From Maribacter sp. (GTDB taxonomy: Bacteria; Bacteroidota; Bacteroidia; Flavobacteriales; Flavobacteriaceae): a stretch of DNA of 35,391 nucleotides. This document shows, in pieces, positions 16,832-25,581 of this stretch. Each line of letters opens with the position of its first letter. The first letter of the stretch is position 1. A program made the translations under genes and the position numbers. The notes beneath the pieces were generated by a model. That model saw nothing but the letters and a program-made list of their open reading frames with translations, was not told where the DNA came from and searched no databases. The DNA lies in the NCBI GenBank assembly GCA_020629285.1, contig JAHDDP010000032.1, positions 1 to 35,391 on the forward strand, in the 5' to 3' direction.

Positions 16832-17956
16832 TTAATATGTAAATACGCTTTGTGCTATTAATATGGTTATTGCCAATATCCCTAAGATAAAAAATATCGT
16901 GTTCAGGAAAAAATACTTTATAACCGTTTTAACTCTTCCTTGTTGATAGAAATTGCGCATTGCTTTGTAAAGGTAAATGGTGAATATTAAAATAAAGAAT
17001 CCTTCGCTTCTAAAACTGAACACTGCGTTGAGCAAATTGCTAACAATGAGCAAGATAAATAATAAAGACTGATTGTGAAAGCTAAAGATTAAATGATCGG
17101 TATAAGTGTGTTTTTTTCTGATATAGACCATCCAAATGAAAAATGAAAAAAACGGAAGAAAGAAAAATGTAGTGAACGGTAGTTTTGAGATTAGTGAGCT
17201 TATAAATGAACCGGGCCGTTTTTCAATGTCCAACAACTTGTTTGACAAGTTGAAAGCCATTTCGTTTTCTCGATTTTCGGGTATTTCAAATTTGGTTACT
17301 CCTTGGTTAAAATAATAAATGGTATCGTGTTTGACTATGGTGTTGAAGAAGTCGATTTTTTCTAAAAATCTATACGCTATATTCTCGTTATTGATTTCCC
17401 TAAAATAATTTGTGGGATTATTTAATATGATTGAATCTTTATTGCTGATTTTATTCTTGAAATACTTATTTATTTTAAGAGAATCTATTTGCTTCAATGC
17501 TAATTCTCTTTCTTTTTCGCTATCGAATTCTAGTTTGTCAAATTCTTTGTTCAGGTCAAATATTGGTTTTTGGTTGTTGTAACCGTATTTGTTGAACGAG
17601 TCAAATTCATTATTGAAACTAATGATCAAAAAATAAATAATTGCTAGGCTCAATAAAAAACGAAAAGGATTGGTGTATGATAATCTTCTGCCAGAAATAT
17701 ATTCTTTAGTGATTTTACCGGGTTTTAATAAAAGTGCGGCCAAAGTACGCCACAACTTAGAATCATAAGATAGGTAGTTGGCTAGAAATTCTTCAAAAAA
17801 ATCTAATAGTGTAAGTTTTTTTGTGCTATTGGCCTGTGAGCAATTTGGGCAAAATTTATCACTCAATTGCAGCGGGTGACCACAGTTTAGGCAGTCTACA
17901 CCCCTGTATTTAAGTTCGAATCTTCCTTTGGGTTGAGTGGTTGGTTTGTTTTCCAT
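16832..17956 (-). CDS. DUF3667 family membrane protein with N-terminal zinc ribbon
   Basis: This 374-residue protein starts with a zinc ribbon (CLNCGHPLQLSDKFCPNCS, cysteines 22, 25, 36 and 39). It is followed by the DUF3667 signature TLLDFFEEFLANYLSYDSKL, TLAALLLKPGKITKEYISGR and RLSYTNPFRFLLSLAIIYFL, the last running into a membrane span. After a soluble, charged middle region (about 120-235), four or so further membrane spans occupy the C-terminal 140 residues. No function is established for the family. It lies between the DUF5103 gene (26 bases) and apaG (2 bases). Confidence 0.85.
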   Translation of the reverse strand: MENKPTTQPKGRFELKYRGVDCLNCGHPLQLSDKFCPNCSQANSTKKLTLLDFFEEFLANYLSYDSKLWRTLAALLLKPGKITKEYISGRRLSYTNPFRFLLSLAIIYFLIISFNNEFDSFNKYGYNNQKPIFDLNKEFDKLEFDSEKERELALKQIDSLKINKYFKNKISNKDSIILNNPTNYFREINNENIAYRFLEKIDFFNTIVKHDTIYYFNQGVTKFEIPENRENEMAFNLSNKLLDIEKRPGSFISSLISKLPFTTFFFLPFFSFFIWMVYIRKKHTYTDHLIFSFHNQSLLFILLIVSNLLNAVFSFRSEGFFILIFTIYLYKAMRNFYQQGRVKTVIKYFFLNTIFFILGILAITILIAQSVFTY

Positions 17957-17982
17957 AAATGATGAAAAACGTAAATATACAG

Positions 17983-19224
17983 CTAGTTGGTGATATTTCT
18001 AGAATTGGCAGACCCTATACCTATTATACTATCGTACATGTCTCCGAAATTACGGTAATATACGAGCACCAAATAGTTGTTTTCTGTAAAATGAAAGTTG
18101 CCGCTAACGTCGTTTAGTTTAACTCCGTCTTTACCTTTAACGGCATATTTGTAATTATAGAAACCCTGTTTCATTTTTAATGTTGCCTCTAACATACCGT
18201 TCTTTTCATTGTAGATCATTTTGTTTTCGTCGGTAAGTGCGTAATTGTTGAATTTGCCAAAAATGTAGACATCGTCTAGGGCAATGAATTCGGTGTAGGG
18301 CAGGCTAAAATAAACATTGGTGTATTCAGCTTCTCTAGAGGCATTGTCGCCTTGTAAGGTTCTAACGACAAAATCACCATTTATATCAGGAAAATAGGTG
18401 TAAGCTTTATCGTTTCTGAAATCATCGGAAAATAAATAATGATTATATAGGTCGGTTAAATCTATACTTGAAATTTGTGAACTAGGAGCCCTTAGGTCGC
18501 TGGTGTCAAACAGCAAATACTCATTGCCACCATAAAAAGCGGTTTCTTGGTCGTATTTATAGACCAACTCGCTGCCAATGGTATATTGCGGCGGTATATT
18601 GGTTATTGTCGTTGGCCAATAATGATTTTGCAGAATGGCGACTTTAACCTCTTTTTTTGGGTTGATCAATCTTAAAGAGTTCGAGTTGATGCTGAATTGT
18701 ACCACTTGTTTTTCATTGATAAAATTAAAATCTCGTGAGCGCTTTACTTCAGTGGCTACCGATACAATATCTTTATAAACGACAAACCTTCTTGAAAACT
18801 GTAGTTCGTTGTAGCTGTTGTAAATTTCTATTAAATAATTACCGCTAACTTTTAGTCTAACATTATCGTTGGGTATGGTCAGCTGGTAATTGGAATAGGA
18901 CTGCAAAGTGCTATAACTATTCTCGTAGTTGATTATGCGCTGGTTATCAACACCGTCTAAGTACTGTGATTTCAATAGGGAAGAAGGGGTCCAATCGTAA
19001 TCGCAATGTATTACCTTATAATAGTAGTCCTGTTCGTTGCCTAAAATATCATCGAACTCAAGGTAGATTGGTTCTCCTATTTTTATTACGGGAAATTGAT
19101 CTTCCGTAGGTCCTTTGAAAACCACGGATTTTATGTTTTCTGGCGGATTTATCTCTGTCTGAACTTGAGCAACCAAATTCTGTAAAAATAACAGACAAAT
19201 AAAATGTTTGAAGAAAATGTGCAT
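17983..19224 (-). CDS. DUF5103 protein, type IX secretion plug family
   Basis: This 413-residue protein has a signal peptide (MHIFFKHFICLLFLQNLVAQ) and the DUF5103 domain, visible in VFKGPTEDQFPVIKIGEPI, YYYKVIHCDYDWTPSSL, SGNYLIEIYNSYNELQFSRR and AVKGKDGVKLNDVSGNFHF. In Flavobacterium johnsoniae a protein of this family plugs the periplasmic side of the giant SprA translocon when PorV is not bound. The match here is by family recognition. It would work with the PorT-type component encoded at 6070-6792. It heads a unit with DUF3667 and apaG and is divergent from nqrA. Only an imperfect -7 box (TACCTTTA near 19240) was found. Confidence 0.82.
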   Translation of the reverse strand: MHIFFKHFICLLFLQNLVAQVQTEINPPENIKSVVFKGPTEDQFPVIKIGEPIYLEFDDILGNEQDYYYKVIHCDYDWTPSSLLKSQYLDGVDNQRIINYENSYSTLQSYSNYQLTIPNDNVRLKVSGNYLIEIYNSYNELQFSRRFVVYKDIVSVATEVKRSRDFNFINEKQVVQFSINSNSLRLINPKKEVKVAILQNHYWPTTITNIPPQYTIGSELVYKYDQETAFYGGNEYLLFDTSDLRAPSSQISSIDLTDLYNHYLFSDDFRNDKAYTYFPDINGDFVVRTLQGDNASREAEYTNVYFSLPYTEFIALDDVYIFGKFNNYALTDENKMIYNEKNGMLEATLKMKQGFYNYKYAVKGKDGVKLNDVSGNFHFTENNYLVLVYYRNFGDMYDSIIGIGSANSRNITN

Positions 19225-19285
19225 TATACCCTTTTTTTTAAAGTAAAGGTAAACAAAAAGGATGCCTAAAAAATATAGCTCGTTC

Positions 19286-19309
19286 TATTGTCTAAATTAT
19301 CGGACAATA
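19286..19309. promoter_or_regulatory. Inverted repeat TATTGTC-N10-GACAATA upstream of nqrA
   Basis: Perfect 7-bp arms at 19286-19292 and 19303-19309 with a 10-base gap, centred about 50 bases upstream of the predicted nqrA start point. The spacing of about one helical turn between arm edges suits a dimeric regulator. It lies between nqrA and the divergent DUF5103 gene and could serve either. I do not recognise the regulator. Confidence 0.4.
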
Positions 19310-19311
19310 AT

Positions 19312-19342
19312 TATGAAAACGAACTTTTTGTACTTAAATTTG
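19312..19342 (+). promoter_or_regulatory. nqrA operon promoter, TATG-N19-TAAATTTG
   Basis: TAAATTTG at 19335-19342 matches TAnnTTTG exactly. TATG at 19312-19315 sits 19 bases upstream and matches the -33 TTTG at three of four positions. The predicted leader is about 30 nt. Confidence 0.6.
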
Positions 19343-19376
19343 CTCAAATTTTGATAACCTAAAGGTCTAAACGCAC

Positions 19377-20726
19377 ATGTCAAAAGACATTCGAATAAAG
19401 AAAGGGCTCGACATTAAATTGGTGGGCGCCGCAGAACAGACTACTTCAAAAGCTGTTTTAAGTAATGTTTACGCAATACAGTTAAGTGATTTTCACGGAA
19501 TTACTCCTAAAATGATGGTAAAACAAGGTGCCGAAGTAAAAGCGGGAGAGCCTTTGTTTTATAACAAGAACATGGAAAGCATGCTTTTTGTTTCTCCGGT
19601 AAGTGGTGAGCTTATAGAGATCGAAAGGGGAGATAGAAGACGTATTTTGACCTTAAAGATATTGGCGGATAAAACTCAGGAGCAGTTTTTGGGTACGGCA
19701 GTAGATGTTGAAAACGCTTCTAAGGAGGAATTAAAGGCTGTTTTGTTGAAAAGTGGCTGTTGGCCATTTATTAAGCAAAGACCTTATGATGTAATTGCCA
19801 ATCCGGATACCAATCCTAAATCTATCTTTATTTCGGGGTATTCAAGCGGTCCTTTACAGGCAGATTTGGATTATGTGTTGCAGGGAAAAGAGAAAGAGTT
19901 GCAAGCGGCAATTACAGCAATAGGAAAGTTAACGCCCGGTAAGGTTCATGTGTCGGTAGGTTCTGGTAAGTCGCCTTTATCTTCTATGAAAGGGGTTGAG
20001 TTGCACAATGTTTCTGGTCCACATCCTGCAGGTTTGGTAGGTACACAGATCAACCAATTAGATCCTATTAATAAAGGTGAATTGGTTTGGACGGTAACTC
20101 CACAAGATTTGATCATTATCGGTGAATATCTTTTGACGGGCAAGTTCAATGCAGAGCGCACTGTAGCTTTGGCCGGTTCTTCGGTAAAGGCACCTAAGTA
20201 CTACACGACCAAAATAGGGTCTGAAATTTCAACATTCTTGTACGCTAGTGGTGTAAATGAAGAAAATTTTAGAGTTATAAATGGTGATGTGCTTACAGGT
20301 TCTAAAAGTAAGCCTGATGGTTATTTGGGTTTTTATAATAATACGGTAACGGTTATTCCGGAAGGGGACGACTATGAATTGTTCGGGTGGAACAAACCGG
20401 TTTTCAATAAAATATCTGCAACAAGGGCATTGACGTTCTCTTGGATGCAGCCAAATAAGAAATACGATTTAGATACCAATACCAATGGTGAGCATAGAGC
20501 TTTTGTGGTAACGGGACAGTATGAAAAAGTTTTTCCAATGGATATTTTTCCAATGCAGCTTTTAAAGGCATGTATGGTTAAGGATTTGGATGAGATGGAG
20601 CAATTAGGTTTGTATGAAGTGGCTCCAGAAGATTTTTCGTTAACTGAGTTTATATGTATTTCTAAACAACCGCACCAAAAAATCATTCGTGAGGGGTTAG
20701 ATTTATTGCAAAAAGAAATAGGATAA
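19377..20726 (+). CDS. nqrA: Na+-translocating NADH-quinone reductase subunit A
   Basis: NqrA is the peripheral cytoplasmic subunit of the Na+-NQR complex, which oxidises NADH, reduces quinone and pumps Na+ out. The 449-residue protein has the family N-terminus (IRIKKGLDIKLVGAAEQ), a lipoyl-like segment (VKAGEPLFYNKNMESMLFVSPVSGE), PFIKQRPYDVIANPDTNPKS and the C-terminal EYLLTGKFNAERTVALAGSS region with PMDIFPMQLLKACMVKDLDE. It is the first gene of nqrABCDEF, with nqrB 3 bases downstream. Confidence 0.96.
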   Translation: MSKDIRIKKGLDIKLVGAAEQTTSKAVLSNVYAIQLSDFHGITPKMMVKQGAEVKAGEPLFYNKNMESMLFVSPVSGELIEIERGDRRRILTLKILADKTQEQFLGTAVDVENASKEELKAVLLKSGCWPFIKQRPYDVIANPDTNPKSIFISGYSSGPLQADLDYVLQGKEKELQAAITAIGKLTPGKVHVSVGSGKSPLSSMKGVELHNVSGPHPAGLVGTQINQLDPINKGELVWTVTPQDLIIIGEYLLTGKFNAERTVALAGSSVKAPKYYTTKIGSEISTFLYASGVNEENFRVINGDVLTGSKSKPDGYLGFYNNTVTVIPEGDDYELFGWNKPVFNKISATRALTFSWMQPNKKYDLDTNTNGEHRAFVVTGQYEKVFPMDIFPMQLLKACMVKDLDEMEQLGLYEVAPEDFSLTEFICISKQPHQKIIREGLDLLQKEIG

Positions 20727-20729
20727 GAA

Positions 20730-22010
20730 ATGAGTTTAAAAAGCAAATTACACGAACTTAAACTGAAGTATCAGGGTAAGAAAATGGCTCCTGCCTTTAA
20801 TGCCTTTCATACTTTTTTGTTTTCGCCAGATGAAACTACCCATGCTGGCGGTACGCATGTAAAGGCGGCAGATGATTTAAAGCGTACAATGAATACGGTA
20901 ATCATGGCGCTAATACCAGTGTTGATATTTTCTATGTTCAATGCAGGTTACCAGCATTATTCTGCAATTAATGGTTTTCCGGCAGATTTTTCTTTAATGA
21001 ACGACTTCCTAACTTGGGATAACTTTTGGATCGGTATTATTAAGGTGTTACCGTTGGTTGTTGTTTCTTACGCAGTTGGTCTTATCGTTGAATTTATTTT
21101 TGCGGTAATTAAAGGGCACGAAGTTGAGGAAGGTTATTTGGTTACCGGTATGTTGGTGCCATTAATAGTTCCTGTGGATACTCCGCTTTGGATGCTGTCT
21201 GTTGCTGTGGTATTCGGTGTTGTAATAGGTAAAGAAGTATTTGGAGGTACGGGAATGAATATTCTTAATCCGGCATTAACAATTAGAGCGTTCTTGTTCT
21301 TTGCTTATCCAACTTGGATGAGTGGTGATAAGGTTTGGGTTTACGGAGCACGTGAACGTTCAGAAGAAATTTTAGCTGGTGCGAACGTCGATGCGATATC
21401 CGGTGAAACTATTTTAGGATATCTAGCTCAGAATAAAGGAGCTGAAATGACCTATTCCGTTTCGGATATGTTTTTCGGTTTTATACCAGGTTCAGTAGGT
21501 GAAACTTCGGCATTTCTAATTCTATTAGGTGGTTTGTTTTTGATATTTACAAAAATTGCTAGCTGGAGAATAATGCTGAGTGCTGTTATAGGTTCATTGG
21601 TAATGGGCTTAATATTCAACCAAGTTGTTGATTTTGGTTGGGTTGGCGAATCAAGTAAATTTTATGGTTTAATGAGTTTCGATTTCTGGAAACATTTAAT
21701 TGTAGGTGGTTTGGCATTTGGTATCGTTTATATGGCCACCGATCCTGTAACTGGTTCGCAAACAAATAAAGGGAAATGGTATTATGGTTTCTTTATAGGG
21801 TTTATCTCTGTGATGATTCGTGTATTCAACCCAGCGTACCCAGAAGGAGTTTTCTTGGCTATCCTTTTAATGAACGTATTTGCACCAACAATTGATCATT
21901 ATGTTGTTAGGGGTAATATAAAGAGAAGAATGAACAGATTAAAAAATGCAACTATCTATCCAAAAGATTCAGATGGTAAGGCAGAAGAACTTAAAGCTGA
22001 AACAGTTTAA
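20730..22010 (+). CDS. nqrB: Na+-translocating NADH-quinone reductase subunit B, SGET flavinylation site
   Basis: NqrB is the largest membrane subunit, carrying a covalently bound FMN and a Na+ path. The 426-residue protein has about ten membrane spans and family motifs MNTVIMALIPVLIFSMFNAG, GMLVPLIVPVDTPLWMLSV, GGTGMNILNPALTIRAFLFF and MATDPVTGSQTNKGKWYYG. The FMN-accepting threonine is expected at Thr227 in VDAISGETILG. The ApbE recognition motif normally ends GAT, so Glu226 in place of alanine is unusual. It sits 3 bases after nqrA and 2 bases before nqrC. Confidence 0.96.
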   Translation: MSLKSKLHELKLKYQGKKMAPAFNAFHTFLFSPDETTHAGGTHVKAADDLKRTMNTVIMALIPVLIFSMFNAGYQHYSAINGFPADFSLMNDFLTWDNFWIGIIKVLPLVVVSYAVGLIVEFIFAVIKGHEVEEGYLVTGMLVPLIVPVDTPLWMLSVAVVFGVVIGKEVFGGTGMNILNPALTIRAFLFFAYPTWMSGDKVWVYGARERSEEILAGANVDAISGETILGYLAQNKGAEMTYSVSDMFFGFIPGSVGETSAFLILLGGLFLIFTKIASWRIMLSAVIGSLVMGLIFNQVVDFGWVGESSKFYGLMSFDFWKHLIVGGLAFGIVYMATDPVTGSQTNKGKWYYGFFIGFISVMIRVFNPAYPEGVFLAILLMNVFAPTIDHYVVRGNIKRRMNRLKNATIYPKDSDGKAEELKAETV

Positions 22011-22012
22011 TT

Positions 22013-22765
22013 ATGGCACTAAAGACAGATAGTAACGTTTATACAGTAGTTTTTGCTGCTGTTATGGTTGTGGTAGTTGGGTCAATACTTGCGTTTTTGG
22101 CTTCATTTTTAAGTCCTAACATCAAAGAAAACGAACGTTTTGAAAAGCAACAGAACATTCTTTATGCAATGGGTGTCAATGAAAATGGAGATGATGCTGG
22201 TAGTGTAAACTTTATACCAACAGACGTAGTTGAAAATGAATTTGCTAGTTATATCAAAGAGCAATTGGTTATACAGGGTGATAAAATTACCGAAGATAAC
22301 GAAGCTTATTTAATTGATTTAAAAAAGCAATTAGCTGCCATGAAAAAAGGTGAAGATTATAAATTACCTGTATTCATTGGAGAAAAAGATGGTGAGAAGT
22401 TCTATATCGTTCCTATGTACGGTAAAGGTCTTTGGGATGCTATTTGGGGTTTTATCGCCTTAGATGATACTATGACTGTTCAAGGTGTTTATTTTGATCA
22501 CAAAGGGGAAACTCCAGGTTTAGGTGCTAATATTAAAATGCGTTATTTCATGGACGATTTTAAAGGTGAGACTATTCTTGATGGTACCAAATATGCAGGT
22601 ATCTCTGTTGCTAAGGGTAACAATGATCCATTGAACAAAACAAAAGATGATAATGAAGTAGATGCCTTGGCCGGTGCTACCATTACCGGTAACGGTGTTT
22701 CTGCTATGATCAGCGAAACTGTCAAATTATACAAACCTTATTTAGAAACAATTAGAGTAAAGTAA
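22013..22765 (+). CDS. nqrC: Na+-translocating NADH-quinone reductase subunit C
   Basis: NqrC has one N-terminal membrane span (VYTVVFAAVMVVVVGSILAF) and a periplasmic FMN-binding domain. The covalent FMN site is Thr223 in DALAGATITGNGVS, a canonical ApbE target. GKGLWDAIWGFIALDD and HKGETPGLGANI are family hallmarks. The 250-residue length is typical. It passes electrons between the intramembrane Fe-S centre and NqrB. It lies 2 bases after nqrB and 1 base before nqrD. Confidence 0.96.
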   Translation: MALKTDSNVYTVVFAAVMVVVVGSILAFLASFLSPNIKENERFEKQQNILYAMGVNENGDDAGSVNFIPTDVVENEFASYIKEQLVIQGDKITEDNEAYLIDLKKQLAAMKKGEDYKLPVFIGEKDGEKFYIVPMYGKGLWDAIWGFIALDDTMTVQGVYFDHKGETPGLGANIKMRYFMDDFKGETILDGTKYAGISVAKGNNDPLNKTKDDNEVDALAGATITGNGVSAMISETVKLYKPYLETIRVK

Positions 22766-22766
22766 T

Positions 22767-23414
22767 ATGGCACTACTATCAAAAAAAGATACAAATCTTA
22801 TTACAGATCCATTAGCGGATAACAACCCTATTACCATTCAGGTATTAGGTATTTGTTCAGCATTGGCTATTACAGCAGAATTAAAAGCATCGTTGGTGAT
22901 GGCTGTTTCTGTAATGTTCGTATTAGGTGCGGGTAATGTTGTAATCTCTTTAATGAGAAATATTATTCCTTCCAAAATTAGAATTATTGTACAACTTATT
23001 GTTGTTGCGACCCTGGTGATTATTGTGGATCAGGTACTTAAAGCTTTTGCTTATGAATTAAGTAAAACCTTAGCGGTATTCGTTGGTCTTATTATTACGA
23101 ACTGTATTATTATGGGACGTTTTGAAGCGTTTGCATTGGCAAACGGACCATGGCGTTCATTTTTAGACGGTATTGGTAACTCTTTAGGTTACGGTGTAAT
23201 CTTAATAATTGTCGGTTTCTTTAGAGAATTATTGGGTTCGGGTACCTTATTCGGTATTCCGGTACTAGGTGATCAAATTGAAAAAACTGGTTTGTATGCT
23301 ACAGGTTATGAGAATAATGGATTTATGATTATTCCACCAGCGGCATTGATCGTTGTTGGTATCATTATCTGGGTACAACGTTCAAGAAACCCTGCGCTTG
23401 TAGAAGAAAATTAA
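22767..23414 (+). CDS. nqrD: Na+-translocating NADH-quinone reductase subunit D
   Basis: This is a 215-residue membrane protein with six spans. Cys30 in VLGICSAL and Cys113 in ITNCIIMGRFEAFA correspond to the two NqrD ligands of the 2Fe-2S cluster shared between NqrD and NqrE. Other family features are NPITIQVLGICSALA, GNSLGYGVILIIVGFFRELL and FMIIPPAALIVVGIIIW. NqrD and NqrE are inverted homologues. The gene follows nqrC after 1 base and precedes nqrE by 20. Confidence 0.96.
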   Translation: MALLSKKDTNLITDPLADNNPITIQVLGICSALAITAELKASLVMAVSVMFVLGAGNVVISLMRNIIPSKIRIIVQLIVVATLVIIVDQVLKAFAYELSKTLAVFVGLIITNCIIMGRFEAFALANGPWRSFLDGIGNSLGYGVILIIVGFFRELLGSGTLFGIPVLGDQIEKTGLYATGYENNGFMIIPPAALIVVGIIIWVQRSRNPALVEEN

Positions 23415-23434
23415 ACGACATTTAAGTAGAAATT

Positions 23435-24196
23435 ATGTTAGAACATGTAGAATTATTTTTTAAGTCCATCTTTATCGATAACATGGTATTTGCCGTGTTC
23501 TTAGGGATGTGTTCTTATTTGGCGGTATCCAAAAAAGTGGCTACAGCAGTTGGTTTAGGTGCGGCGGTTATATTCGTATTGGCGGTTACTGTACCAATGA
23601 ACTGGTTATTGGATAAGTATTTGTTACAGGATGGAGCCTTAGTTTGGTTAGGGCCTGAATACGCAGATTACAACCTTAGCTTTTTATCGTTTATCCTTTT
23701 TATTGCAACCATTGCAACAATGGTACAACTGGTTGAGATTGTAGTTGAGAAATTCTCACCTTCTTTATATAACTCCCTGGGTATATTCTTACCGTTGATT
23801 GCTGTAAACTGTGCAATACTTGGTGGGTCGTTATTTATGCAAGCAAGAGAGATAGAAACTTTTGGTTTGGCATTTAATTACGGAGTTAGTTCTGGAATTG
23901 GATGGTTCTTGGCAATTTTGGCAATTGCTGCTATTCGTGAAAAAATTAGATATAGCAATGTTCCTGCACCTTTAAGAGGTTTGGGTATTACATTTATCAT
24001 TACCGGTCTAATGGGTATTGGTTTTCAAAGCTTTGGAGGTATGTTGACAGGTGGTGGTGAAGAAACGGAAGAGGCTAATGAGCAAGTAAACAAAGTTGAC
24101 CAACCTGAAATGGTTGTACCTGTTAAAGAAGTAGTAGTAGATAAGAACGAAGAAATTGACGAAAAAGTGATTTCTTATAACGACGTAAACAAATAG
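23435..24196 (+). CDS. nqrE: Na+-translocating NADH-quinone reductase subunit E with long acidic C-terminal tail
   Basis: Residues 1-205 are a normal six-span NqrE: FFKSIFIDNMVFAVFLGMCS, LGIFLPLIAVNCAILGGSLF and AIAAIREKIRYSNVPAPLRG. Cys26 and Cys126 are the cluster ligands that pair with those of NqrD. The family is usually about 200 residues; here about 47 extra residues (207-253) form a soluble tail rich in Glu, Val, Asp and Lys (for example EETEEANEQVNKVDQPE). The tail is in frame, uninterrupted and ends 2 bases before nqrF, so it is not a frameshift artefact I can detect. Confidence 0.95.
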   Translation: MLEHVELFFKSIFIDNMVFAVFLGMCSYLAVSKKVATAVGLGAAVIFVLAVTVPMNWLLDKYLLQDGALVWLGPEYADYNLSFLSFILFIATIATMVQLVEIVVEKFSPSLYNSLGIFLPLIAVNCAILGGSLFMQAREIETFGLAFNYGVSSGIGWFLAILAIAAIREKIRYSNVPAPLRGLGITFIITGLMGIGFQSFGGMLTGGGEETEEANEQVNKVDQPEMVVPVKEVVVDKNEEIDEKVISYNDVNK

Positions 24197-24198
24197 AT

Positions 24199-25506
24199 AT
24201 GATTTTAGCTGCAAGTACTGGCGGAACAATACTGATAACCGTTGTCGCATTTCTAATACTGTTGATGGTGTTAGTGGCATTGCTTCTGTTTACCAAACAA
24301 AAACTTTCTCCATCTGGTCCTGTGACCATTACGATAAATGGAGAAAAGAAAATTGAAGTTGCATCTGGTGGATCTTTGTTGTCTACCTTAGGTAACCAAA
24401 AAGTGTTTTTACCATCTGCCTGTGGTGGTGGTGGAACATGTATTCAATGTGAATGTCATGTGCTTACTGGTGGAGGTGAAGCTTTACCAACGGAAACACC
24501 TCATTTCTCTAAAAAAGAATTGAACCATGGTGCACGATTAGCCTGTCAAGTAAAGGTAAAGCAAGACATGGAGATTACCATTCCTGAAGAGGTGTTTGGT
24601 ATTAAAAAATGGCCAGCGAAAGTTGTTCGTAATTATAACGTAGCATCTTTCATTAAAGAGTTTGTAGTTGAGATTCCTGAGGATATGGGCTACAAAGCTG
24701 GTGGTTATATTCAAATTGAAATTCCTGAGTGCGAGGTTAAATATTCTGATATTGATATTACAGCACACCCAGAGGAACATGAAACTCCAGATAAATTCCA
24801 AGCTGAGTGGGATAAATTCAACCTTTGGCCTTTGGTAATGAAGAATCCAGAAACGGTTGAAAGAGCATATTCAATGGCTTCTTTCCCTGCAGAAGGTAGA
24901 GAGATTATGTTGAATGTTCGTATAGCTACTCCGCCATGGGATCGTGCTAAAAATGGTTGGATGGATGTAAACCCTGGTGTGGCATCATCTTATATTTTTA
25001 ATTTGAAGCCCGGTGATGATTGTACTATTTCTGGACCTTATGGTGAGTTCTTTATCAATGAGTCAGATTCAGAAATGTTATACGTAGGTGGTGGTGCAGG
25101 TATGGCGCCAATGCGTTCTCACTTATATCACCTATTCAAAACATTAAAAACGGACCGTAAGGTAACGTATTGGTATGGTGGTCGTTCTAAAAGGGAATTA
25201 TTCTATTTAGATCACTTTTATAAATTAGAGGAAGAATTTCCTAATTTCAAATTCTACTTGGCACTTTCAGAGCCTCAAGAAGAAGATAACTGGAAAGTAA
25301 AAGAGAATATCGATGCTCCTGGTGATGGTTTTGTTGGTTTCATTCACAATTGTGTAATTGATAATTACTTAAGCCATCATGAATCTCCAGAAGATATTGA
25401 ACTTTATTTCTGTGGACCTCCATTAATGAACAAAGCTGTACAGAAGATGGGTGAAGATTTCGGTATTCCAGATGAGCATATACGTTTTGATGACTTTGGA
25501 GGATAA
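24199..25506 (+). CDS. nqrF: Na+-translocating NADH-quinone reductase subunit F
   Basis: NqrF is the NADH entry point of the pump. The 435-residue protein has one N-terminal membrane span (about 10-31) and a 2Fe-2S ferredoxin domain with ligands Cys75, Cys81, Cys84 and Cys116 (SACGGGGTCIQC ... LACQV). An FAD domain follows (RAYSMASFPAE, DCTISGPYGEF), then an NADH domain (LYVGGGAGMAPMRSHLY, LYFCGPPLMNKAVQ). All cofactor motifs are intact. It is the last subunit gene and is followed after about 30 bases by an intrinsic terminator. Confidence 0.97.
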   Translation: MILAASTGGTILITVVAFLILLMVLVALLLFTKQKLSPSGPVTITINGEKKIEVASGGSLLSTLGNQKVFLPSACGGGGTCIQCECHVLTGGGEALPTETPHFSKKELNHGARLACQVKVKQDMEITIPEEVFGIKKWPAKVVRNYNVASFIKEFVVEIPEDMGYKAGGYIQIEIPECEVKYSDIDITAHPEEHETPDKFQAEWDKFNLWPLVMKNPETVERAYSMASFPAEGREIMLNVRIATPPWDRAKNGWMDVNPGVASSYIFNLKPGDDCTISGPYGEFFINESDSEMLYVGGGAGMAPMRSHLYHLFKTLKTDRKVTYWYGGRSKRELFYLDHFYKLEEEFPNFKFYLALSEPQEEDNWKVKENIDAPGDGFVGFIHNCVIDNYLSHHESPEDIELYFCGPPLMNKAVQKMGEDFGIPDEHIRFDDFGG

Positions 25507-25533
25507 TCTTTTAAGTCTTTAAATGAATAGTAT

Positions 25534-25564
25534 AAAAACCGATATGTAATGTATCGGTTTTTTT
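25534..25564 (+). terminator. Intrinsic terminator after nqrF
   Basis: AAAAACCGATA and TATCGGTTTTT form an 11-bp stem with a 7-base loop, ending in a T tract (25558-25564). It lies 27 bases past the nqrF stop and 17 bases before the next gene, so the downstream pair is either separately transcribed or reached only by read-through. Confidence 0.8.
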
Positions 25565-25581
25565 ATAAAAAAGATATTTAA

